From Ignavibacteria bacterium (lineage in GTDB: Bacteria; Bacteroidota; Ignavibacteria; Ch128b): a stretch of 64,000 nt of DNA. Below the pieces are notes generated by a model. That model made no database searches and was not told where the DNA came from. It saw only the letters and a list, made by a program, of their open reading frames with translations. A program made the translations under genes and the position numbers. This document shows positions 46,616-55,695 of this stretch, one piece after another; the first letter of the stretch is position 1, and each line of letters starts with the position of its first letter. The DNA lies in the NCBI GenBank assembly GCA_013177855.1, contig JABLYA010000001.1, positions 2,312,983 to 2,376,982 on the forward strand. Reading direction: 5' to 3'.

Positions 46616-47842
46616 ATGGAAAGTAAAAACGAAGCAACAATTGGAAAATCATTTGTAGAGTTTCTTGTAGTTTTAGTTAAGTACCGAAAATTTTTAGCGA
46701 TTTTTATTTTAAGTATATCTTTAATTTCAATTAGTATCGCTTTAGTTTCTCCTAAGTGGTATAAAGCAACTGTCTCAGTTCTCCCGGCCGAAAAAAGTGA
46801 TTTATTTTCAACCTTAACTGGTCTTTCAAATCTAACAAAAAGCTTTGGTGCATCTCGTGCAGCTCGTGGACTTTCTGCAATAACTGGAGAACCTACTGAG
46901 CTCGACAAATATATCGCCATATTAAAAAGTGCAACTATTACAGATGATGTAATTAAAAAATTTGACTTGCGAAAAGAATACAAAATGGAAGATGACTATT
47001 ACGAAGATGTTGTAAAAAAATGGCAGAAAAATTTAGAACTCGAGATTCAGGAAGAAGGGAATCTGACAATAACCGTTTATTCCAAAGATCCTAAGAAAGC
47101 TGCTGATATCGCCAATTATCTTGTCGAAAGATTGAATGATGTTAATACTCAGCTAAGTGTAACAAATGCAAAAGCAAATCGTGAATTTATTGAAAAAAGA
47201 TATTTGCAGAATTTAGAAGACATCAATCGTCTTGAAACAGAAATGAAAGAGTTTCAGCAGAAATACGGCGTGATGGCAATTCCAGAACAGATCGAAGCAA
47301 CCGTTAGATCAATGGCTGAAATTTATCTTGAAATGTATAAGAAAGAAGTTGAATATAATGTAGTCAAACAAAACTATGGTCAGGATCATCCACTTACAAA
47401 GTATGCCAAAACTAATCTTGATGAATTGAGAAAAAAGATCGAACAATTAAATCAAGGCACAGATGTTTCTCAGAAAGATGTAAAACTTCTAATACCATTT
47501 AAAACTGCACCAAAACTCGCAAATGAATACCTAAAGATTTACAGAAATCTGGAAATTCAGTATAAAATACTTGAGTTCATTCAACCTTTGTATGAGCAGG
47601 CAAAAGTAGAAGAGGTGAGAAATACTCCAAGTGTTCTCGTACTTGATAAAGCAGGTCCACCGGAGAAGAAAGCAAAACCACGAATTAGAATTTATTTTTT
47701 GATTGGATTTGTATCTTCACTTGTGTTAGGAATTTTAATTGTATTTACTAAAGAAATGTTTGAAAAATTAAAAGTATCTGATCCGGAAAAATATCAATAC
47801 ATTACAGGCTGGTTAAAGTTCGGTAAATCGAAGACATTATAA
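46616..47842 (+). CDS. Chain-length determinant / polysaccharide co-polymerase (Wzz-like)
   Basis: About 408 residues from ATG at 46616, after TTTGAGGTTTATTG. Two membrane segments frame a large periplasmic coiled-coil domain: the first is FLAIFILSISLISISIALVS near residue 25, the second YFLIGFVSSLVLGILIVFTKEMF near 370. The first TM is followed by PKWYKATVSVLPAE, the Wzz entry motif. The proline-rich motif before the second TM (AGPPEKKAKPRI) is typical. It controls polymer length in a Wzy-dependent pathway and contacts the Wza-like exporter. No tyrosine-kinase domain is fused. Confidence 0.87.
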   Translation: MESKNEATIGKSFVEFLVVLVKYRKFLAIFILSISLISISIALVSPKWYKATVSVLPAEKSDLFSTLTGLSNLTKSFGASRAARGLSAITGEPTELDKYIAILKSATITDDVIKKFDLRKEYKMEDDYYEDVVKKWQKNLELEIQEEGNLTITVYSKDPKKAADIANYLVERLNDVNTQLSVTNAKANREFIEKRYLQNLEDINRLETEMKEFQQKYGVMAIPEQIEATVRSMAEIYLEMYKKEVEYNVVKQNYGQDHPLTKYAKTNLDELRKKIEQLNQGTDVSQKDVKLLIPFKTAPKLANEYLKIYRNLEIQYKILEFIQPLYEQAKVEEVRNTPSVLVLDKAGPPEKKAKPRIRIYFLIGFVSSLVLGILIVFTKEMFEKLKVSDPEKYQYITGWLKFGKSKTL

Positions 47843-47850
47843 TTTTTTTG

Positions 47851-49026
47851 ATGAAAATTCTTCAGATAAATAATTACACTTATAATCGAGGTGGTGCGGA
47901 AACAGTTTTTTTTAGTTTGGTTGAGCTTCTTAGGTCTAAAAATCACAACATAATTACCGTCGGTAAATATAACGACAACAGCCCGCCCAAAGTTGATTAT
48001 TTAATTTCTGAAAGCCAATTTTTTTTTAATCGCTTCTATTCTTTCAAATCAAAATTGATTTTAGAAAAGATTTTAAGTGATCAAAAGCCAGAAATAGTCC
48101 ACATTCACAACATTATTGGCGGAATTACATTTTCTATTCTTCCAGTAATTAAAAGATATCGCATACCAATTGTAGCTTCAATTCATGATTTTAGATTACT
48201 ATGTCCTGTTGGAATATTTGTAAATGGGAAAAAAGAAATCTGTGAAAAATGTAAAGTTGGTAAATATTATGAAGGTATACTAAACAAATGCAGTCCTGAT
48301 GGATATTTGAAAAGCTCGATAGTTGTTTCTGAAAGCTATTTAAGAGATTTGTTCTTCCCGCATTCAAAATTCTTTGATGCTTATCTTTTTGTTAGTGAAT
48401 TTACCAAACAAAAGTTTTTAGAATATTATCCAGAGATCGAAAGCAAATCTTATGTACTTTATAATTTCACGAATACATTTTCGTTTACTCGAAAGAGAGG
48501 AGATTATTTCCTTTACTTTGGTCGGTTAGATAGAGAGAAAGGTTTATTAACTCTTCTCAAAGCTTTTTCTCAATTGAAAAATATAAAAATAATTATTCTT
48601 GGTTCTGGTCCATTTGCTAAACTTATTGAACAATTTAATTCAAATAAAAATATTGAGTATCTGGGTTTTAAAACGGGTGCTGAACTTAGAGAGTTAATAG
48701 AAAATTCTCAATATGTAATCATACCTTCTGAATGTTATGAAACTCTTTCAATGAGTGCAGTTGAGGCACTTTCTTTATCTAAACCAATTATTACATCAGG
48801 ATTAGGTGGTTTGAAAGAATTACTTGATGATGGTAACAACGGATTTATTTTTGAACCAGGAAATTTTAAAAGTTTAAAGGAAGTAATAATTAAAGCTTAT
48901 TCAATTACAGATGAAGAATATTTCAGAATGAGTGAAAGTTGTTTTGAATACGCTAAAAAGCACTTTGATAAAGAGAATTATTATCAAAAACTAATTTCGG
49001 TTTATCAGTCACTGGTAAAAAATTAA
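47851..49026 (+). CDS. Glycosyltransferase family 4
   Basis: About 391 residues from ATG at 47851. GT-B fold with N-terminal KILQINNYTYNRGGAETVFFSLVELLR and IVHIHNIIGGITFSIL. The next segment, SIHDFRLLCPVGIFVNGKKEICEKCKVGKYY, is a Cys-containing insert seen in many GT4 enzymes of polysaccharide loci. C-terminal motifs are YFLYFGRLDREKGLLTLLKAFSQL and SECYETLSMSAVEALSLSKPIITSGLGG (donor-site E...E). It transfers a sugar to the growing repeat unit at the cytoplasmic face. 1-bp overlap with the flippase downstream. Confidence 0.85.
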   Translation: MKILQINNYTYNRGGAETVFFSLVELLRSKNHNIITVGKYNDNSPPKVDYLISESQFFFNRFYSFKSKLILEKILSDQKPEIVHIHNIIGGITFSILPVIKRYRIPIVASIHDFRLLCPVGIFVNGKKEICEKCKVGKYYEGILNKCSPDGYLKSSIVVSESYLRDLFFPHSKFFDAYLFVSEFTKQKFLEYYPEIESKSYVLYNFTNTFSFTRKRGDYFLYFGRLDREKGLLTLLKAFSQLKNIKIIILGSGPFAKLIEQFNSNKNIEYLGFKTGAELRELIENSQYVIIPSECYETLSMSAVEALSLSKPIITSGLGGLKELLDDGNNGFIFEPGNFKSLKEVIIKAYSITDEEYFRMSESCFEYAKKHFDKENYYQKLISVYQSLVKN

Positions 49027-50465
49027 TGACAGTCACAACAAGGATACGCAAAAATACTTTTTATACAACGATAACGATTTTTTCCAGATTATTTGCTAAT
49101 GTTTTTTTATTCTGGTTTCTTGCCCGATTTTATGGACCCGAACAATTTGGTCAATTTACATTTGCTCATGCTCTTGCGACTACATTTATAATTCTTGCCG
49201 ATTTTGGTCTTGATGTTTTATTAATTACTGAGATATCAGCTCATTCAGAATCAAGAGTTGAGTATATTCAAAAACTTATTGGGATAAAGTTATTTTTTGT
49301 TGTATCAGCATTTGTTCTAATGATATTTATCTCACAAATATTCCCCTTAGGTAAAAAAGCATTTAATTTAATTTTAATTTTTGCTTTCTATCTTGTCTTT
49401 ACTTCCTTAAATAATTTTTTATTTGGAATTTTTAGAGGGTATGAAAAGTTTAGTTTAGAGTCCAGAGTCTCGGTAATAATTAATTCATTACTGGTTTTTG
49501 TAACGGTTGCTCTTATTTACTTAAAATCCGATTTAGTTATTATTGCTGGAGCATTTTGCTTAACGAGATTTTTAGGAATTGTTCTTAGCTACATTTACTT
49601 AAAAAGATTGGACAGCTCTATAAAATTAAAAATTGATTTAAGCAATTTAGGTTTATTAAAAAGTAAAGCTCTAATTTTTGGTCTGCACCTTGTGTTTAGT
49701 TATCTGTTCTTTCAAATCGATACACTCCTTCTTGCTAAAATAAAAGGAGAATATTCAGTTGGAATTTATCAGTCTGTCTTTAAATTAATAATGCTGCCTT
49801 TAGTTGTACCGGATATATTGATAAATTCATTTTTACCAACACTTTCAAGATTATATGTAGAAAAAAAAGAAGATTGGTTGCGTGTTGGAAGTTCAATGGG
49901 AAGAATTTTGTTTATGGTTGTAATTCCAATTTCAATAATATTATTTGTTTATGCAGATGAGATTATTCATTTGATTTACCGGAGCGATCAATTTTTCGAT
50001 GCAATAGTTGTTCTGAAAATATTCGCGTTAATTTTATTTGTTAGATTTACACTTGAACCTTTTGCACTAATGCTTACCACTTCAAACAGACAAATTCTAA
50101 GAATGTACACAGTTATTTCTGCAACTATTCTAAATGTAATATTTAATTCGATTATCATTCCAAAATACGATACTAAAGGTGCCGCAATCGTTTCATTGGT
50201 TATTAATTCATTTGTGGGTATAGTTTATTTCCTTGCTATGGCTAAAGATTTTCATAAGTGGTTAATCAACATTAAAAATTTAGTTCTTATATTTTTAAGC
50301 CTTATTGTAATAACTCTGATACTCAACTTTTTAATGATTAATTTTGTATTGCAAATTTTGATTTTCATTACATTCTATTCTTTAATCATCTTTTTCTATT
50401 TTCTAAATAAAGACGAGAAAGAATTGATACAATCGCTTGTGAATAAGTTAAGAAATTCTTTTTGA
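49026..50465 (+). CDS. Oligosaccharide flippase (Wzx)
   Basis: 479 residues, about 12-14 transmembrane helices. Opens with NTFYTTITIFSRLFANVFLFWFLARFYGPEQFGQF, the standard entry of Wzx/PST flippases. Includes an ELLxx-like middle section KGEYSVGIYQSVFKLIMLPLVVPDILINSFLPTLSRLY. It moves undecaprenyl-linked repeat units across the inner membrane in the Wzy-dependent pathway. Located between GT4 and the polymerase, as usual. Overlaps the upstream GT by 1 bp; 1-bp gap to the polymerase. Confidence 0.9.
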   Translation: MTVTTRIRKNTFYTTITIFSRLFANVFLFWFLARFYGPEQFGQFTFAHALATTFIILADFGLDVLLITEISAHSESRVEYIQKLIGIKLFFVVSAFVLMIFISQIFPLGKKAFNLILIFAFYLVFTSLNNFLFGIFRGYEKFSLESRVSVIINSLLVFVTVALIYLKSDLVIIAGAFCLTRFLGIVLSYIYLKRLDSSIKLKIDLSNLGLLKSKALIFGLHLVFSYLFFQIDTLLLAKIKGEYSVGIYQSVFKLIMLPLVVPDILINSFLPTLSRLYVEKKEDWLRVGSSMGRILFMVVIPISIILFVYADEIIHLIYRSDQFFDAIVVLKIFALILFVRFTLEPFALMLTTSNRQILRMYTVISATILNVIFNSIIIPKYDTKGAAIVSLVINSFVGIVYFLAMAKDFHKWLINIKNLVLIFLSLIVITLILNFLMINFVLQILIFITFYSLIIFFYFLNKDEKELIQSLVNKLRNSF

Positions 50466-50466
50466 G

Positions 50467-51735
50467 ATGGAATTAATAATTTTATTTTTGAGCATTTTAG
50501 TATTTGTGATTATATCCTTCTTATGGAAAGGGAGTGACTTATTTTCTCCTGCTAAGTTATTCACTTTCATCTGGGCAATAGTTCTTTTTCTAAGTCAATT
50601 AAAATTAAGTTATTATCAATTTGAATGGGATTCTTTCAGCTGGTTTATTGTGCTTCTTTCTTTAATATCTTTTTTGCTTGGAAATTTTGTTGTTTATACA
50701 ATTTATTTCCAGACAAAAATTCAAAGCATTGCCGATGGAAGAATTCATTTAATGAAAGCAGAATCTCTCGATGAAAATAAACTTTCACTTGGTATTACTG
50801 CATTATTCCTAAGCTATATTATCTCATACTTAGTAATTTGGATGATTGTCGGTTATATTCCAGCATTTACTTATAGACCAAATATTACGAGAGTTGGTTG
50901 GGGAATTTTTGGATTTGGTCTTTTTATTCACCTTACTCCGTTAATCTTGTATTTAATCATTGTTTACTGGATTAAATTTAAAATTCAGACGAAAAGATTT
51001 TTATTTGCTGTTTATTTCATCATTACCTTTGGGAGTTTCTTTCTGCTTTATCAGAGATTTAGTCTAGTCATTGGAATAATATTAAGCTTAGTCTATATCT
51101 ACTATGGAACGACTAAATTTAATCTCAAAAATTTCTTTTTAATACTTATTCCATTGATCGCTTTAATTTTTGGTTTATCTACAATTCGAGAGAGTGAGCT
51201 TTTTGTTTATTATCTCTATTACCTTTCAAATATGAAAATCAGTATTAAATATGCAGTGATTACCGAGCCGTATATGTATCTGGTTATGAGTGTAGAAAAC
51301 TTTGCGTATGCAGTTTCAAAGTTGCAAGATCACACTTATGGTTTATATACTTTTGATTTCTTGACAGCACTTTCGGGTCTCAAACATACCTTGAAAGAAC
51401 ACTTTTTCATTTCTGATTTTCCGCATTTGCTTTCTCCATTTTATAATACTTACACTACCTTCTTTATCTTTTACAGAGATTTTGGAATTCTTGGAAGTTT
51501 CTTTTTCCCATTCGTTATTGGTTTTCTGATCTCACATTTTTACTACAGAATGAGATTGCGTCCTTCATTACATACAATCTCGGTCTATGGAATGTTTGTG
51601 ATAATTGTTGTGTTCTCATTTTTTATTCCACTGATAACCTGGCTTTATTTTGTTTTTGATTTTGTCGTTATTTACATGGTTACTAAGATGATTGTATATA
51701 ATTATCAGGAACGATTAGATGGAGTTTTTGCGTGA
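50467..51735 (+). CDS. O-antigen/exopolysaccharide polymerase (Wzy-like)
   Basis: 422 residues with about 10-12 hydrophobic segments and one large loop (about residues 255-335), the shape of Wzy polymerases. A short motif NVTRVGWGIFG-like region (PNITRVGWGIFGFGLFIHLTPLIL) and RFSLVIGIILSLVYIYY fit the 'oligosaccharide repeat unit polymerase' family. These proteins have little sequence conservation, so topology and position between the flippase and a mannosyltransferase-like gene carry the call. It should join repeat units on the periplasmic side. Overlaps the next gene by 4 bp. Confidence 0.75.
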   Translation: MELIILFLSILVFVIISFLWKGSDLFSPAKLFTFIWAIVLFLSQLKLSYYQFEWDSFSWFIVLLSLISFLLGNFVVYTIYFQTKIQSIADGRIHLMKAESLDENKLSLGITALFLSYIISYLVIWMIVGYIPAFTYRPNITRVGWGIFGFGLFIHLTPLILYLIIVYWIKFKIQTKRFLFAVYFIITFGSFFLLYQRFSLVIGIILSLVYIYYGTTKFNLKNFFLILIPLIALIFGLSTIRESELFVYYLYYLSNMKISIKYAVITEPYMYLVMSVENFAYAVSKLQDHTYGLYTFDFLTALSGLKHTLKEHFFISDFPHLLSPFYNTYTTFFIFYRDFGILGSFFFPFVIGFLISHFYYRMRLRPSLHTISVYGMFVIIVVFSFFIPLITWLYFVFDFVVIYMVTKMIVYNYQERLDGVFA

Positions 51736-52856
51736 GAATTGCATTCGATTGTCGAGTACTAGAAAGGCAAATGACTGGAATTGGAAGATATTTATTAAAC
51801 ATTCTAAATGAAATTCCAGGATATGATAAGAAAAGTCAATACTTCTTAATTTCTAATCTAAAGCTTGCTCACATTAAAAATGATTTTTACACTTACATTA
51901 ATCTTAATAAGAAATTCATCAATGGTAAAATCTTCACTCCAATCTGGTTAAATTATTTTTTGCCTCCTGTTATTAGACAAAATAAAATTGATGTATTAAT
52001 AGGACCAAATATTTTAATTCCAACTACGAAAAAACTGAAAGATGTAATTCGAATTTCTATCGTTCATGATATAATGCCTTTAACTCATCCCCAATTTTTC
52101 CCATTCTTTTATAAAAATTACTTAAAGATTTATCTCCCATCTTCAATAAAGAGTTCTGATTTGATTATAACTATATCAGAGGCGTCGAAACGTGAAATTC
52201 TTAATTACTTTGATTTAGAAGAAAATAGGATAAAAATCGTATACAATACTTTTTCAGAAAAGTTTAGAAAATTAAGTGAAGACGAATTATTATCATTAAT
52301 ACCTAAATCAAGACTTAAATTACCAGAGAAGTTTTTGCTTTATGTCGGGGTTCTTGAGAAAAGAAAAAATATTGGATTGTTTATAAAGCTTGCGGATAAG
52401 ATTAATGAAAATAAACTTGATTTTAAGATAGTTCTTGTAGGAAGACCTGGTTTTGGTTTTAATGAATTTAAAGAGGAACTGGAGAAGCGATCAAATATTA
52501 TTTCCATCATTCAAGGTGCTGATGATAGTGATTTATTACTTCTTTATAACAAAGCATTTGCTTTAATTTTCCCATCGTATGTCGAAGGTTTTGGGCTTCC
52601 ACCAATTGAGGCTATGGCTTGTGGAACTCCAGTTATTGCTTCAAATTGTGATGCATTAAAAGAGATTCTAAATGATGCAGCTTTACTTCATGATCCTGAT
52701 GATGTTGATGGAATTTTTAATTCTATACTTAAATTGAATTCCGATCAGAGATTTTATAATGCAATAAGCGAAAAGTCAATTGAACACTCAAAACTATACT
52801 CAAGAGAGAATACTATGAATTCTTTTATGAACATAATAAACTCAATTAAAGCGTGA
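51732..52856 (+). CDS. Glycosyltransferase family 4 (mannosyltransferase-like)
   Basis: 374 residues, GTG start overlapping the polymerase stop. RIAFDCRVLERQMTGIGRYLLNIL, VHDIMPLTHPQFFPFFYKNYLK, FLLYVGVLEKRKNIGLFIKLADKI and FPSYVEGFGLPPIEAMACGTPVIASNCDALKEI are the typical GT4/WbaZ-WbdB-like blocks with the conserved EGFGLPPIEAM donor helix. It adds a sugar, often mannose or rhamnose in this subfamily, to the lipid-linked repeat unit. Overlaps the following GT2 gene by 4 bp. Confidence 0.88.
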   Translation: MRIAFDCRVLERQMTGIGRYLLNILNEIPGYDKKSQYFLISNLKLAHIKNDFYTYINLNKKFINGKIFTPIWLNYFLPPVIRQNKIDVLIGPNILIPTTKKLKDVIRISIVHDIMPLTHPQFFPFFYKNYLKIYLPSSIKSSDLIITISEASKREILNYFDLEENRIKIVYNTFSEKFRKLSEDELLSLIPKSRLKLPEKFLLYVGVLEKRKNIGLFIKLADKINENKLDFKIVLVGRPGFGFNEFKEELEKRSNIISIIQGADDSDLLLLYNKAFALIFPSYVEGFGLPPIEAMACGTPVIASNCDALKEILNDAALLHDPDDVDGIFNSILKLNSDQRFYNAISEKSIEHSKLYSRENTMNSFMNIINSIKA

Positions 52857-54031
52857 TTTTAGTAATGCAAACTTTTCTTACATATACCTTTTTCGCTTTA
52901 ATTTTACTGGTAATTAATTCTTACATATTATATCCGGTTTTCATTTACATCTTATCAATTTTATTCAAAAAGAAAATTGAAATTTCAAATGAAAGTTACC
53001 CGCAAGTTTCAATTCTAATTTCTGCTTATAACGAAGAAAAAGTTATTGAGAAAAGAGTTCAGAATATACTGAACTCAAATTATGATATGGATAAAATTGA
53101 GATACTAGTAGGATCTGATTGTTCAAATGATAGAACAAATGAAATTTTGAAGAACCTTGAAAATGCAATTCCTCAATTAAGAGTTTTTATTTTCAATGCT
53201 CGTCGTGGTAAGGCAGGTGTTTTAAATGACCTTGTTGATTACGCCAGAAACGAAATATTAATATTTACTGATGCTAATACAGAATTTCATCAGGATGCAA
53301 TAAAAAAAATGGTTCAATATTTTAATGATAAAAGAGTTGGAGGTGTAAGCGGAAGATTAGAGTTGGTTGAAACTCATGAACATATTAAGGAAGGAGTTGA
53401 AGAAAAAAGATACTGGCAATACGAAACAATTCTTAAGAAGTCTGAAGGTAAATTGGGAATTTTAATCGGAGCAAATGGCGGAATATTTGCAATCAGAAAA
53501 TCATTATTTGTAAAAGTACCTTTAGATAAGCCAGTAACGGACGATTTTTTTATTTCACTTAATGTGATTAAACAAGGTTATTGGCTTATCTACGAACCAG
53601 AAGCTGTCGCATTTGAATATGTTGCAAGAGATGTCAAAACAGAATTTAGACGGAAAGTAAGATTTGCAGCTACTAATTTCCAAACAATCAGTTTTTTTAG
53701 AGATTTATTATTTAATAAGAATATAATTTTGAGTTATGCATTTTGGTCTCACAAGATTATAAGATGGTTCTTGCCTTTTATTTTAATTTTGTTGTTTATC
53801 GTTAATGTTTTGATATTTGAACAACATTTATTTTTCAAATACCTGCTTTATTTACAAGTGATTGTTTATGGTTTGGGTTTAATTGGTTATTTGTTTTCAA
53901 AAATTAAAATAAGAATTGGAATAATTTCGCTTATCTCATATTTTTTAATTACTAATCTTGCTTTATTAATTGGTTATTTTAAATTCTTAAGGAAAAAGCA
54001 TTCACTAATATGGCAGTCAACTCCGAGATAA
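52853..54031 (+). CDS. Membrane glycosyltransferase family 2 (processive-like)
   Basis: 392 residues (GTG start; an ATG four codons later is possible). One N-terminal TM helix (TFFALILLVINSYILYPVFIYILSIL), then a GT2 domain. PQVSILISAYNEEKVIEKRV, GSDCSNDRTNEIL and FTDANTEFHQDAIK (DxD-like D) are followed by GANGGIFAIRKSLF and TDDFFISLNVIKQG, the ED/TDD acid. After RRKVRFAATNFQTISFFRDL it has three C-terminal TM helices. The layout matches N-glycosyltransferase/hyaluronan-synthase-like enzymes that add sugars at the membrane. Likely builds part of the repeat unit. Confidence 0.85.
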   Translation: MILVMQTFLTYTFFALILLVINSYILYPVFIYILSILFKKKIEISNESYPQVSILISAYNEEKVIEKRVQNILNSNYDMDKIEILVGSDCSNDRTNEILKNLENAIPQLRVFIFNARRGKAGVLNDLVDYARNEILIFTDANTEFHQDAIKKMVQYFNDKRVGGVSGRLELVETHEHIKEGVEEKRYWQYETILKKSEGKLGILIGANGGIFAIRKSLFVKVPLDKPVTDDFFISLNVIKQGYWLIYEPEAVAFEYVARDVKTEFRRKVRFAATNFQTISFFRDLLFNKNIILSYAFWSHKIIRWFLPFILILLFIVNVLIFEQHLFFKYLLYLQVIVYGLGLIGYLFSKIKIRIGIISLISYFLITNLALLIGYFKFLRKKHSLIWQSTPR

Positions 54032-54034
54032 TTT

Positions 54035-55438
54035 ATGTCTAAGTCAATCGAAAAAATACTTTTACTTGTTACAGATTTCATCACAATAAATTTAGCTTAT
54101 ATTGTTTATTTCTATTTTCGTGTTGAGACTGGTTGGTTTCAATTGATTTCAAGACCTGAGTTCTTACTCCCGATGCTTGTAATATATTTTTACTGGTTTC
54201 TTATTTTTCTTTTTGTAGGAATGTACAGAACCTGGTTTGCCGCTTCACGCTTCGATGAACTTACATTACTTTTTAAAACTTCATTTGTCGGTGTAATGAT
54301 CTTATTCTTTTTAATTTTTATTGATGATCTATCGGCACCGTCGGGTTCAACTCAAAGATATTTAATTTTTATTTACTGGGGTATTTTCCTGCTTTTTGTT
54401 GGTTCGGGAAGAATTTTTGTCAGAAGCTTGCAAAGGAATCTGCTACTTCGAGGTATTGGTCGAAGGAATACAATCATTATTGGATACAACGAAAAAGCCA
54501 AAGAGGTTTTTAATGATGTGAATCGTGCTAAAGCGCTCGGTCTTGATGTAATTGGTTTCGTTCTGGTTGATGAAAATTCCGAAATAAAGGATGGAAATGG
54601 AAAAATTTTAGGAAGAATTAATGAAATCGAGAAAATTGTAAATGAATACAATGTTAAAGAAGTGATAATTGCACTCGATAAACACGAACATGAACTGATG
54701 CTTGATGTAATTGCAAAGTGTGATTTTAATGATCTGACAATTAAAATTGTCCCTGATCTATATGAAATAATCAGCGGGCAGGCGAGAACAAATCAGCTAT
54801 ATGGAATTCCATTAATCGAAGTAAATCCACAATTGATGCCGGTATGGGAAAGAAAGATAAAGAGATTGATGGATATCGTTTTTTCATTAATCATTTTAAT
54901 TGTTACTCTGCCCATTACTTTATTAGTTGCGATTGCAATCAAACTTGACTCAGAAGGACCTGTTTTTTACAAGCAAATTCGTGTAGGGAAAGATGGTAAA
55001 GAATTTAAAATTTATAAGTTTCGTTCAATGTTTAAGGATGCTGAAAAACATACAGGTCCAGTTTGGTCTACAAAAGATGATCCAAGAATTACTCGAGTTG
55101 GAAAAATTTTAAGAAAATTCAGACTTGATGAAATCCCGCAGTTTATCAATGTACTTCGTGGTGAAATGAGTCTTGTCGGTCCAAGACCAGAAAGACCCTA
55201 TTTTGTAGAAAAATTATCAAAAGAAATTCCATTGTATAAGCGAAGACTTAAAGTTAAGCCGGGAATAACTGGATGGGCACAGGTAAAACATAAGTATGAT
55301 GAATCAATTGAAGATGTAAAGAAGAAACTCCAGTATGATTTATACTATATTGAAAATATTTCATTGAGAATGGATTTGAAAATTTTGTTCAGAACTATTT
55401 TTGTTGTTCTCTTTGGTAAAGGACATTTTCAGGATTGA
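54035..55438 (+). CDS. Undecaprenyl-phosphate sugar phosphotransferase (WbaP/WcaJ-type initiating enzyme)
   Basis: 467 residues. Four or five N-terminal TM helices (to ~125), then a Rossmann-like CoA-binding domain (RNTIIIGYNEKAKEVFNDV ... IIALDKHEHELMLDVI). The C-terminal bacterial sugar transferase domain follows: KRLMDIVFSLIILIVTLPI (re-entrant helix), FYKQIRVGKDGKEFKIYKFRSM, FRLDEIPQFINVLRGEMSLVGPRPERP (catalytic Asp-Glu) and KPGITGWAQV. It transfers a sugar-1-phosphate to undecaprenyl phosphate to start the repeat unit. Complete and apparently active, unlike the fused homologue at 57520. Confidence 0.93.
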   Translation: MSKSIEKILLLVTDFITINLAYIVYFYFRVETGWFQLISRPEFLLPMLVIYFYWFLIFLFVGMYRTWFAASRFDELTLLFKTSFVGVMILFFLIFIDDLSAPSGSTQRYLIFIYWGIFLLFVGSGRIFVRSLQRNLLLRGIGRRNTIIIGYNEKAKEVFNDVNRAKALGLDVIGFVLVDENSEIKDGNGKILGRINEIEKIVNEYNVKEVIIALDKHEHELMLDVIAKCDFNDLTIKIVPDLYEIISGQARTNQLYGIPLIEVNPQLMPVWERKIKRLMDIVFSLIILIVTLPITLLVAIAIKLDSEGPVFYKQIRVGKDGKEFKIYKFRSMFKDAEKHTGPVWSTKDDPRITRVGKILRKFRLDEIPQFINVLRGEMSLVGPRPERPYFVEKLSKEIPLYKRRLKVKPGITGWAQVKHKYDESIEDVKKKLQYDLYYIENISLRMDLKILFRTIFVVLFGKGHFQD

Positions 55439-55524
55439 CCTTTTGTAAATGGGAAATTTGTCAGTTTGAACTTGTCGCAGTTGAAGTATGATATGCTGAG
55501 CTTGAAAGTTTTGAAAAAATGTTG

Positions 55525-55650
55525 TGTCGAAGGGAATGTCACCCTGAGCTTGACGAAGGGAATGTCACCCTGAGTACATCGAAGGGTAGTCTGACCTTTG
55601 AAATTATGTTTTTCACTCGCTGTCAAACTTCGATGAACTCAGATTGATAA
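55525..55650. repeat. REP-like intergenic repeats (TGTCACCCTGAG..GAAGGG), two direct copies plus fragments
   Basis: Two 24-bp copies at 55537-55560 and 55563-55586 share TGTCACCCTGAG and GAAGGG around a 6-base variable centre (CTTGAC versus TACATC). A partial end, TGTCGAAGGGAA, precedes them and an inverted, diverged piece (CTTCGATGAACTCAG) lies at 55628-55642. They fill the only sizeable gap inside the polysaccharide cluster (55439-55695) and are related to the element at 13298-13353. No transposase is present nearby. Confidence 0.75.
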
Positions 55651-55695
55651 CGGAAATCTAAAATCACAATTAAAAATCAAAAAATGAGGTTTTAT

